Shown here in pieces: positions 1 through 5,303 of a stretch of DNA of 5,377 nucleotides. The notes beneath the pieces are model-generated. The model was not told the DNA's origin, made no database searches, and was given only the letters and a program-made list of their open reading frames with translations. How positions within the stretch are numbered: position 1 is the stretch's first letter; the number at the start of each line of letters is the position of its first letter. The position numbers and the translations under genes are program-made. This DNA comes from Deinococcales bacterium (GTDB lineage Bacteria; Deinococcota; Deinococci; Deinococcales; Deinococcaceae): contig JACMOA010000138.1 in assembly GCA_014378225.1 (NCBI GenBank), positions 1-5,377 of the forward strand, written 5' to 3'.

Positions 1-96
1 ATTTGCGGGCGCTCAATCTCGAGGTTTATGCGGAGGGAGTTGTGGATTGACGTTGTGGCCGTAGATTTTCGGTTATCAGTGGTCAGTTATCAGTGA
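1..96 (+). CDS. C-terminal fragment, possibly YraN/UPF0102 family
   Basis: This is the 3' end of an ORF that runs in from the left edge in frame 1 and stops at TGA 94-96. The translated segment RRELWIDVVAVDFR resembles the C-terminal beta strand of YraN/UPF0102 proteins (typically R-F-D-V-V-A-V/I). That family is a small, restriction-endonuclease-like fold of unknown physiological role. The last residues (RLSVVSYQ) are encoded by the GTTATCAGTG direct repeats, so the natural C-terminus may have been replaced or extended by repeat insertion. Only about 31 codons are visible, so the family call is weak. Frame 3 is also open, from 3 to a TGA at 48-50 (ending EVYAEGVVD), and uses CTC-GAG in frame, so it is a real alternative. 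The gene is convergent with the downstream amidase. Confidence 0.35.
   Translation: MCGRSISRFMRRELWIDVVAVDFRLSVVSYQ
72..95. repeat. Short direct repeat GTTATCAGTG x2
   Basis: Two identical 10-bp copies of GTTATCAGTG lie at 72-81 and 86-95, with a period of 14 bp. They sit at the left shoulder of the nested palindrome at 79-148 and supply the last codons and the stop of the upstream ORF. Low-complexity strings of this kind often mark the edges of dispersed intergenic repeats. Whether this one is dispersed in the genome cannot be seen here. Confidence 0.7.
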
Positions 97-148
97 AGGA
101 CGTAGGACATTCCTACTGACCTTCACGAGTTGAAAACTGAGAAACCAC
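79..148. repeat. Nested imperfect palindrome in convergent intergenic region
   Basis: Four successive arms pair across a single axis: GTGG (79-82) with CCAC (145-148), TCAGTT (83-88) with AACTGA (135-140), GTGAAGG (93-99) with CCTTCAC (120-126), and GTAGGA (102-107) with TCCTAC (111-116). That gives 23 base pairs with small internal loops and a 3-nt apex. It lies between convergent genes and could act as a bidirectional transcription barrier. However, neither side is followed by a T-tract, which argues against a canonical intrinsic terminator. A miniature mobile or REP-like element is the alternative. The dyads are seen directly; the function is inferred. Confidence 0.6.
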
Positions 149-165
149 CTCACCCGCTCGAGCGG

Positions 166-1419
166 TCAAGTCCCCGGCAACTTATCTGGGATGGGTAATG
201 CTGGCGTGATGGGCAATTTATCCGGGATGGGCAATGGGTTAGGACCCTTTGATGCACCTACGAAATTGCGGATTCCTGTAGCCACACCCAGCGCTACCCG
301 CTCGAGGTAGTTGTCGCTCTTCAGGTTCTCGCCGTCCACCGGATGGCTGGTAAAGCCAATTTCCACCAGTGTGGAAGGCACCTCTGATTGGCGCAAAACG
401 GCAAGGGAAGCCGTCTGAACAGAGCGGGGAAACGCTCCGGTCTGCTCGAGCACCGCTTTCTGGACGCTCTGGGCCAGACGCAGGCTGTCGGGATGGTTGG
501 GATACCACCACGTTTCCATGCCGTAGCCGCGTAAATAGCTCCCTTTAGGCAGGGCGTTGGCGTGCAGGCTTATGAACACCGTCTGCGGACCCTTGCCCAG
601 CAAGGCTCTGGCCCGCAAATCCACGGGTTTATTTTTACTGAACACCACATCATCCTGGCGGGTCATAACTACTTCAGCTCCAGCGGCAATCAGCAGGTCG
701 CGCACCAGCACAGCCATCTTCAGATTGACCTCTTTCTCAACGACTGCGCCCACCGCTCCAGGGTCGGTGCCGCCGTGACCGGGGTCTAGTACAATCCGGG
801 TTCCCGCTGGGAAAGCGTCTACCCGGTACTGCTCGAGCGGCACTGTCTGGCGGTTGGCGTAGGCAGGCGCCAAGTCCAGCACCACCCGGTCATTGGGCGA
901 TTCAGGGCTGGAAGGCAACACCAGCAGCTTGTAACCCCCGCCGCTCGAGCGTAGAGCGTAGGGAACCTTGACCGTGGCTACCGTTCCCCTTTGTTCAGGC
1001 ATCAGAGTCCAGCTCGAGAGTTCGGGGGAAACATTGGTTTCGACTCGCAATCTGGCTTTGGTCATCGCGGCCAGCGTGGGGGTACCCCGGCTCGAGAGCG
1101 GGGGTGCAAAAACCCCCCCAAACTCGAGGGTCAAAGTATGGGCGTCCAGGTTGAATTTGACCAGTGTTCCTTTAGGCAAATCGAAGACCAGTCGGGTAAA
1201 GCCTGCGTAAAGCCCCACTCGAGGCGCACCAATTTGATTTCCCACGATTTCGGGAATATTCTTCCAGTCCAGCGGTTTCAAGGTAGGCGGGGGTGCGGCA
1301 GGTTCGTTGGGAATGGCAATCTGAGTGGGGTCGTTTACGTCTTCTTGAGCCAGGGCAGCATTTAAGCTCGAAACACCCAGCAAGCAAAGGGTCAGCATAA
1401 GAGGGCGAGAAAGCACCAT
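166..1419 (-). CDS. Secreted N-acetylmuramoyl-L-alanine amidase (AMIN + Amidase_3)
   Basis: This 417-residue protein is predicted to be a zinc amidase that cuts the bond between N-acetylmuramic acid and L-alanine in peptidoglycan, for daughter-cell separation or wall remodelling. Residues 1-24 form a signal peptide ending A-L-A before Q25. A Pro-rich linker (about 30-50) leads into an AMIN-like beta-rich region (about 51-185), which in this family helps localise the enzyme to the wall or septum. The Amidase_3 catalytic domain covers about 207-388. H215 in DPGHGG, E228 in VVEKEVNL and H286 in ISLHAN are the expected Zn ligands, and E353 in LVEIGF is the expected catalytic Glu. The C-terminus carries two copies of a 12-residue Pro-rich unit. 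The ATG at 1417-1419 has no Shine-Dalgarno but sits 7 nt behind a TACACT box, so a leaderless message is likely. M8 is a possible later start. An AmiC-type architecture is clear; the exact in vivo role is inferred. Confidence 0.95.
   Translation of the reverse strand: MVLSRPLMLTLCLLGVSSLNAALAQEDVNDPTQIAIPNEPAAPPPTLKPLDWKNIPEIVGNQIGAPRVGLYAGFTRLVFDLPKGTLVKFNLDAHTLTLEFGGVFAPPLSSRGTPTLAAMTKARLRVETNVSPELSSWTLMPEQRGTVATVKVPYALRSSGGGYKLLVLPSSPESPNDRVVLDLAPAYANRQTVPLEQYRVDAFPAGTRIVLDPGHGGTDPGAVGAVVEKEVNLKMAVLVRDLLIAAGAEVVMTRQDDVVFSKNKPVDLRARALLGKGPQTVFISLHANALPKGSYLRGYGMETWWYPNHPDSLRLAQSVQKAVLEQTGAFPRSVQTASLAVLRQSEVPSTLVEIGFTSHPVDGENLKSDNYLERVALGVATGIRNFVGASKGPNPLPIPDKLPITPALPIPDKLPGT
169..240 (-). 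repeat. 36-bp tandem repeat encoding 12-residue Pro-rich C-terminal unit
   Basis: The last 24 codons of the amidase are two adjacent 12-residue units, NPLPIPDKLPIT (residues 394-405) and PALPIPDKLPGT (406-417), identical at 9 of 12 positions. At DNA level the copies are offset by 36 bp (compare 181-200 with 217-236, which differ at only a few bases). This points to a recent tandem duplication. The segment lies after the catalytic domain and probably forms a flexible, extended tail. Confidence 0.85.
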
Positions 1420-1426
1420 AAGCAGT

Positions 1427-1432
1427 AGTGTA
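1427..1432 (-). promoter_or_regulatory. Candidate -10 box (TACACT) for leaderless amidase gene
   Basis: On the minus strand TACACT is followed by 7 nt and then the amidase ATG. Transcription would therefore start at or next to the start codon. There is no purine-rich ribosome-binding sequence between them. TAnnnT boxes at this distance are characteristic of leaderless genes in Deinococcota. No convincing -35 hexamer is seen at the right spacing. Confidence 0.5.
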
Positions 1433-1675
1433 ATCCGCTCGAGATGAAAAGGACCTCGAAAACCTCGCTCTCAACTCATAAATCTGCCCCGAAAAACCTC
1501 GATTGCAGGCCCCGTTTCACCTGCCCACTCTTCTTATCCCCGCTCGAGGTTTAAGGCCACCTCATCTCCCCCGCCAGGTCAGGGTATTCTTGCTGCTGTG
1601 TTGCCCTCATCTGGGCGCTAGGATACCAGAAGTTGCCTTTGACCCTCGAGCCACACGCTTACGCATTCCCTTTTT

Positions 1676-1682
1676 AAAAGGA
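1676..1682 (+). promoter_or_regulatory. Ribosome binding site of the Nudix gene
   Basis: AAAAGGA lies 5 nt before the ATG at 1688 and supports that start. The amidase, the membrane-protein gene and purF, by contrast, show no Shine-Dalgarno, so this gene is probably transcribed with a leader. Confidence 0.65.
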
Positions 1683-1687
1683 TTTTT

Positions 1688-2275
1688 ATGACAAAACATC
1701 CCAATTGGAACACCCTGATTCCCGACCCACAGCAACCCTGGAAAACCCTGCACTCGAGCGACGTTTTGCCCGGTCCTTACGGTTTGCGCCAAGACAAAGT
1801 GCTGACCCATCTGGGAAATGAGTACGATTACTTTTTGAAACCCCGTGGACGCGGCGCGGTTTACGCGCTTCCAGTCACGCAAGACGGCAAACTGGTGATG
1901 ATTCGGCAGTACCGCTACCCACTCCAGCGCTACATTCTCGAGATGCCTGCCGGAGCCATTGACGCGGGCGAGGAACCCTACCAAGCTGCTGCCAGGGAAC
2001 TGCTCGAGGAAGCAGGTGGAGTGGCCCTCGAGTGGATTCCCCTACCCGGTTATTATCACGCTCCGGCCTCGAGTGGGTCTGTGTTTTATCCTTTTCTTGC
2101 GCTCGGAGTGTTACTGGGTGAAACCCAGCACGAAGCCACCGAACTAATGGAGATTCATGTGCTCGAGCCAAAAGAAGTTTATGCAATGCTCGAGCGCGGT
2201 GAGTTTGTTGATGGCAACACCAGTTTGATTCTGTTTCACGCTCGCAAACTGCTCGAGGGGCGTGGATTTTTGTAG
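1688..2275 (+). CDS. Nudix hydrolase, ADP-ribose pyrophosphatase-like
   Basis: A 195-residue Nudix protein expected to hydrolyse a nucleoside diphosphate linked to another group. ADP-ribose or a related ADP-sugar to AMP plus sugar phosphate is the best guess. The Nudix box runs from G89 to G111: G89, E95, R103-E104-L105, E107-E108, G110. The paired Glu residues bind the catalytic divalent cations. IRQYRY (72-77) followed by LEMPAGA (84-90) is the signature pairing of the ADPRase/NudF-type branch. G111 takes the position usually held by an aliphatic residue, a mild departure. PGYYHAPASSG (120-130), just beyond the box, would form the substrate-selecting loop. The length is normal for a single-domain enzyme. 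Eight CTCGAG sites fall in 588 bp, the highest density of any gene here. Substrate specificity cannot be settled from sequence. Confidence 0.93.
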   Translation: MTKHPNWNTLIPDPQQPWKTLHSSDVLPGPYGLRQDKVLTHLGNEYDYFLKPRGRGAVYALPVTQDGKLVMIRQYRYPLQRYILEMPAGAIDAGEEPYQAAARELLEEAGGVALEWIPLPGYYHAPASSGSVFYPFLALGVLLGETQHEATELMEIHVLEPKEVYAMLERGEFVDGNTSLILFHARKLLEGRGFL

Positions 2276-2299
2276 TTTGAAGTTTTAAAGCATTTTGCA

Positions 2300-2330
2300 G
2301 AAGTATTGAGCCGTTTTTACTCAATACTTC
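2300..2330 (+). terminator. Perfect 11-bp hairpin after the Nudix gene
   Basis: GAAGTATTGAG (2300-2310) pairs perfectly with CTCAATACTTC (2320-2330) around a 9-nt loop (CCGTTTTTA), 25 nt after the Nudix stop codon. Position and stability suggest a terminator for the Nudix transcript. The downstream side is CGAGCGG instead of a T-tract, and the stem is AT-rich, so it is not canonical. It may instead be the left part of a composite palindromic element that reaches 2426. Confidence 0.45.
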
Positions 2331-2351
2331 CGAGCGGAGCGAGTGGCAACG

Positions 2352-2426
2352 GCAAAGCGTTTTTCACGATGATGGAGCCAACCGCAGCGTAGCGGAGGTG
2401 GCGCAATGATAGTGAAAAATGCTTTG
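2352..2426. repeat. Long nested inverted repeat, possible REP/MITE-like element
   Basis: CAAAGCGTTTTTCAC (2352-2366) is the inverted partner of GTGAAAAATGCTTTG (2412-2426): 15 bp with one G-U-type mismatch. Between the arms is a smaller GC-rich hairpin in which GCCA and CCGC pair with GCGG and TGGC across a 6-nt loop (AGCGTA). The left flank is purine-rich (CGAGCGGAGCGAGTGG, 2331-2346). The region contains no plausible protein. Folded as RNA from either strand it would form one long stem with an inner hairpin. It could be a dispersed extragenic palindrome, a miniature element end or an RNA structure; the sequence alone does not decide. Confidence 0.6.
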
Positions 2427-2456
2427 GTCAAAGCGTCTACAGCTCGAGGAGAACTT

Positions 2457-2488
2457 TTGACAGACTCCTGAGAATTCTGAACTATTAT
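2457..2488 (+). promoter_or_regulatory. Candidate promoter for the membrane-protein gene
   Basis: A perfect TTGACA -35 hexamer (2457-2462) precedes TATTAT (2483-2488), which lies 6 nt before the ATG at 2495. The 20-bp spacer is longer than ideal. AACTAT at 2480-2485 gives 17 bp but is a poorer box. No Shine-Dalgarno sits near the ATG, so the message is probably leaderless or nearly so. Confidence 0.5.
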
Positions 2489-2494
2489 GAAGCC

Positions 2495-3523
2495 ATGAAC
2501 GAGAATTTGACCATGCCCGCCAGCGAAGCCATTGGAAAAGGGTTGACGGCTTATCAAGTGGTTGTTGCTCTAGGTGCAGGTTTAGCCCTGCTTGCAGGCA
2601 TGTGGATTATGCTCTTTCCGCTCAGCGGAGAGTTGATTGGCAGCCTGGGTTCAGGAACAGTCAGCCTGATTAAGTTTGGGTCTGCTGTCACGGGTCTGCT
2701 CAGCGCAGCAGTGGGGACGGTTTTTTTCTTTTTTCTGAAGTCACTCAGGGAGTGGCTTACGGGGGAGGCCCAGTGGACCTACGGCGATAACATCAACTCT
2801 ATTCAACTCGACGATACCAGCTCGAGCATTGGGCGCTGGTTGAGTGCAGGGCAATGGCTACCCACTGTTTTCATAGGAAGTATTTTTGTTTTGTTACTTT
2901 TTAGCCCTGTACAACCCATTGCTCTGGTCGTGGCATTTACTATACTTTCTGTGGGTGTTTTTCTATTTCCTGCCTTTGGAATGGTGGCTTTTCTGACCTT
3001 TTTGCTGGCCTCCGTTTTTTCATTCAGCTCCAACACACTCACTTTGCTCGAGGGCGTTCAGAATTTTGGGGTTCTCTCGAACGAAGTAAAACAGTCTCTT
3101 TTGCAGGTTTCACTCATTTTTGCAGGACTCAATATCCCGCTCGTGGTGGCCAACTGGTGGGGCCTCCAGCGGGTTAAAAGCTGGGTGCTAGGTGTCACCA
3201 AGCAGTTTACCCGCCGTGCCAGAGGAAGGTGGAGCTTGCTCGAGCTGAGCAAAAAACTGAGTGTATGGTTCACTGCGGCCCAGGTGTTACAGGGAGCACT
3301 TGCGTTACTGCTCATTTACTCGCTTATTGTTCGCGGCGCGATAGGCAGCGTGCTACTTTTACTGACTTTCAACCCTATGGCAGGTTTATACGTCGCCTTC
3401 ATTGCGGTGAGTCCACTAGTTCTCTATGTAACCACTTTTTTACTGCTCCAGTGGACCCGACCATTCATGCAAGGGGTTTCTTACTATATTGATACCTTCT
3501 TGAACAAACAGCAAAGCGCTTGA
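2495..3523 (+). CDS. Polytopic membrane protein of unknown function
   Basis: I do not recognise this 342-residue protein. It has a short polar N-terminus and then about eight or nine hydrophobic segments, roughly at 20-42, 58-82, 122-136, 139-160, 161-178, 200-222, 258-280, 283-292 and 298-318. A polar loop at about 83-120 is acidic (LDD), and a basic stretch at about 225-255 (KQFTRRARGR) is probably cytoplasmic. The C-terminus is short and polar. No transporter signature, catalytic motif or cofactor-binding motif stands out. The start is chosen for the TATTAT box just upstream; M7 (2513) is an alternative. Its DNA is AT-richer than its neighbours (for example 2881-2940 is about 38% GC) and carries only 3 CTCGAG sites. 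The T-rich codons for Phe and Leu in membrane segments explain part of this, and later acquisition could explain the rest. It appears to be a single-gene transcript ended by the 3563-3589 hairpin. Confidence 0.8.
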   Translation: MNENLTMPASEAIGKGLTAYQVVVALGAGLALLAGMWIMLFPLSGELIGSLGSGTVSLIKFGSAVTGLLSAAVGTVFFFFLKSLREWLTGEAQWTYGDNINSIQLDDTSSSIGRWLSAGQWLPTVFIGSIFVLLLFSPVQPIALVVAFTILSVGVFLFPAFGMVAFLTFLLASVFSFSSNTLTLLEGVQNFGVLSNEVKQSLLQVSLIFAGLNIPLVVANWWGLQRVKSWVLGVTKQFTRRARGRWSLLELSKKLSVWFTAAQVLQGALALLLIYSLIVRGAIGSVLLLLTFNPMAGLYVAFIAVSPLVLYVTTFLLLQWTRPFMQGVSYYIDTFLNKQQSA

Positions 3524-3542
3524 CTCGGATTGCCTTGACTCG
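3519..3542. repeat. Direct repeat CTTGACTCG x2 at the gene end
   Basis: CTTGACTCG occurs at 3519-3527 and 3534-3542 (period 15). The first copy contains the TGA stop of the membrane-protein gene. It may be a small slippage duplication. No function is evident. Confidence 0.5.
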
Positions 3543-3551
3543 AGGAGGTTC

Positions 3552-3605
3552 CAAAAAACTGCCGCCTGCCTGGACAATCTGGGCAGGCGATTTTCAATTT
3601 TTGCT
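3552..3605. terminator. Bidirectional intrinsic terminator between convergent genes
   Basis: CGCCTGCC (3563-3570) pairs perfectly with GGCAGGCG (3582-3589) around an 11-nt loop. On the plus strand the stem is followed by ATTTTCAATTTTTG. On the minus strand it is followed by GCAGTTTTTTGG. It can therefore end both the membrane-protein transcript (stop at 3523) and the purF transcript (stop at 3613). Confidence 0.85.
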
Positions 3606-3612
3606 GCCTCCC

Positions 3613-5073
3613 TCAAATCTCGAGCGCAAATTTATCCACATCGTTCTCGAGCGGAACCCCCGCCGGATACTGTCCATTAAAACAGGCCAGACACAAACCC
3701 GGCCCGCCTACCGCTTCCCGAATCCCGCGCTCAGAAATAAAAGCGAGGCTGTTGGCCCCAATCAATTCCCTGATTTCCTCGAGCGACTTATGCGACGCTA
3801 CCAGTTCTTTACGCGCTGCCGTGTCAATCCCGTAAAAGCACGGGTTGGTGATGGGCGGACTCGAGACCCGGAAATGTACCTCGGTTGCGCCCGCCTCGAA
3901 TAGCAAGTTCACAATCAGGCTCGAGGTGGTGCCGCGCACGATTGAGTCGTCTACCAATACCACCCGCTTGCCGCGCACCGCACTGGTGGGCGCGAGTTTC
4001 ATCTTTACTTTCAGCGCCCTGGCGTCCTGATTGGGCGCAATAAAACTGCGGCCCGCATAGGGATTCTTGTGTAGTCCATAGTCAAAGGGAATTCCACTGG
4101 CCCTGGCGTAACCAATAGCCGCGCCAATGCCGCTGTCCGGCACCGGAACCACAATATCGGCGTCCACTGGGTGCTCGAGGGCCAGTTGTTCACCCATGCG
4201 GATGCGGCTCTCGTGAACGTCCACGCCGTCCAGGTAGGAATCCGCTCGAGCAAAATATATCCACTCGAAGGCGCAGGGCGTGGGTTGACCATGGGCCACC
4301 TGCAAACTGTGAAGCCCGGTTTTGTCGGCCCAGACCAGTTCTCCGGGTAGCACATCGCGCACGAAGGTGGCGTCTACCGCCTTGAGCGCAACAGGTTCAC
4401 TGGCGAAAACCCAGGCTCCATCGTCACGCTGTCCAATCACCAGCGGACGCACGCCGTTGGGGTCGCGCAGGCCCAGCAGCATGTCTTTGCTCATCAGGAC
4501 CACTGCAAAACCCCCGCGCATCTCGAGCATCACACGAGAGGTAGCGTCCACCAGATTCAACCTCGAGTACCGCGCAATGCGGTTGAGCATCACCTCGGTG
4601 TCGTTGGTGGTGTTGAAAATGGTGCCTTCCTCGAGCATCAGGTTGCGAATTTCCCTGGCGTTGACAAAATTACCATTATGAGCCAGTCCCAGAATGCCCT
4701 TGTTGGAGCGCACATTCATGGGCTGAGCGTTGAAGCGCAAATTTGAACCTGTAGTGGAGTAGCGAACGTGTCCGATTGCTACTCGAGCGTCGTCAATACC
4801 CAAACGCTCGAGCATGGTGTCATCGAACACCTGAGTGACCAAGCCGAGGTCTTTTTCCACCAGAAATTGGGTGTCGTTGGCCACGCACATGCCCGCTGCT
4901 TCCTGGCCCCGGTGTTGCAGGCTGAAGATGCCCAGGTAAGTGAGCCACGCGAGGTTCTGGGGAAGGGGGCTGTAGATACCAAAAACACCGCACTCTTCGC
5001 GGGGTTTGTCAAACTCGAGGTCAAAGGGGTCGGGAGAAGGAGGTACGAGGGCCAAAAGGTCAAGTTTTTGCAT
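3613..5073 (-). CDS. purF: Amidophosphoribosyltransferase (glutamine PRPP amidotransferase)
   Basis: PurF catalyses the first committed step of de novo purine synthesis, PRPP plus glutamine to 5-phosphoribosylamine, in the cytoplasm. From the ATG at 5071-5073 it is 486 residues. A propeptide of about 27 residues ends REE just before the nucleophile Cys28 (CGVFGIYSP). Cys28 would be freed by processing, as in Bacillus-type PurF. The class II glutaminase domain follows, with QHRGQEAAG, HVRYSTTG, HNGNFVN and RDPNGVRPL. The phosphoribosyltransferase domain carries the PRPP loop VVLVDDSIVRGTTS (371-384). Cys267, Cys412, Cys461 and Cys464 (the last two in GLCLACFNG) match the four [4Fe-4S] ligands of the Bacillus-type enzyme. 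An in-frame TTG at 5107-5109 would add 12 hydrophobic residues; I prefer the ATG because it already supplies a full propeptide. Neither start has a Shine-Dalgarno. Thirteen CTCGAG sites lie in the gene. It sits downstream of a probable purL end. Confidence 0.97.
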   Translation of the reverse strand: MQKLDLLALVPPSPDPFDLEFDKPREECGVFGIYSPLPQNLAWLTYLGIFSLQHRGQEAAGMCVANDTQFLVEKDLGLVTQVFDDTMLERLGIDDARVAIGHVRYSTTGSNLRFNAQPMNVRSNKGILGLAHNGNFVNAREIRNLMLEEGTIFNTTNDTEVMLNRIARYSRLNLVDATSRVMLEMRGGFAVVLMSKDMLLGLRDPNGVRPLVIGQRDDGAWVFASEPVALKAVDATFVRDVLPGELVWADKTGLHSLQVAHGQPTPCAFEWIYFARADSYLDGVDVHESRIRMGEQLALEHPVDADIVVPVPDSGIGAAIGYARASGIPFDYGLHKNPYAGRSFIAPNQDARALKVKMKLAPTSAVRGKRVVLVDDSIVRGTTSSLIVNLLFEAGATEVHFRVSSPPITNPCFYGIDTAARKELVASHKSLEEIRELIGANSLAFISERGIREAVGGPGLCLACFNGQYPAGVPLENDVDKFALEI

Positions 5074-5303
5074 GGAGTGTACCAGGGGTGCAAGGTGTAG
5101 GAAAATCAAGGTAGGAAAACAACACTACAGTGTAACTTGCTTGTCGGATTCGCACGGTCAGCGGTCTAGTCGTACTCGAGCGCAGCATTCTCCCTTTAGC
5201 GGGTCAGGTTCTTTTACCCAGGAGTTTGAGCAGTCCGTGAAGGCTGCTGGGTACTCGAGTTGCAAAGTATCTCACCCCTGTCTGCACACTTCAGCGAAAT
5301 GAT
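5074..5303. other. purL-purF intergenic region
   Basis: These 230 bp hold two CTCGAG sites (5175, 5254), the TACACT/dyad region near 5122-5134, and two mutually exclusive weak hairpins. TACCCAG (5215-5221) pairs with CTGGGTA (5247-5253), and AGCAG (5229-5233) pairs with CTGCT (5244-5248). Neither has a T-tract, so transcription may run through from purL into purF. No tRNA arms, riboswitch core or convincing small gene is seen. Confidence 0.45.
5122..5134 (-). promoter_or_regulatory. Candidate purF -10 box overlapping a small dyad
   Basis: Read on the minus strand, TACACT (5134 to 5129) is a good TAnnnT box and would start transcription near 5122, leaving a leader of about 49 nt before the ATG. 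The box overlaps a dyad, ACACT-AC-AGTGT (5122-5133), which could be an operator. No -35 box with good spacing is seen; CTGACC (5156-5161) is 21 bp away. A purF promoter separate from purL is plausible but not proven. Confidence 0.4.

Larger units (their letters stand above)
1420..1687. other. Divergent intergenic region, amidase / Nudix
   Basis: These 268 bp hold no supported gene. They contain three CTCGAG sites (1438, 1543, 1645), the amidase TACACT box, and a short motif CGA(4-5)CCTCG repeated at 1457-1467 and 1490-1501, with an inverted partial copy (CGAGGTTT) at 1545-1552. Possible elements for the rightward Nudix gene are TTGACC at 1639-1644 and TAGGAT at 1619-1624, but neither is part of a well-spaced -35/-10 pair. 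I see no hairpin with a T-tract and no RNA gene. Confidence 0.5.

Noticed and set aside
1875..2324. Minus-strand 149-codon ORF over the Nudix gene
   Set aside because: It is a shadow of the Nudix coding strand: it is antisense to the Nudix box and has no signature of its own.
2321..2557. Minus-strand 78-codon ORF across the palindromic element
   Set aside because: It consists largely of inverted-repeat sequence and runs antisense into the membrane-protein gene start. There is no sign of protein-level constraint.
3520..3903. Plus-strand ORF of 127 codons overlapping the purF 3' end
   Set aside because: It lies antisense to the strongly conserved PurF C-terminal domain and spans the terminator hairpin. 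Its translation shows no domain character.
5060..5188. 42-codon minus-strand ORF starting at the ATG 5186-5188, overlapping the purF start out of frame
   Set aside because: It has no ribosome-binding site or recognisable motif, and it runs into purF in another frame. A leader peptide cannot be excluded but nothing supports it.
5110..5303. tRNA or riboswitch in the purL-purF gap
   Set aside because: No acceptor/T-arm pairing or purine-riboswitch core is visible; only short weak dyads are present.
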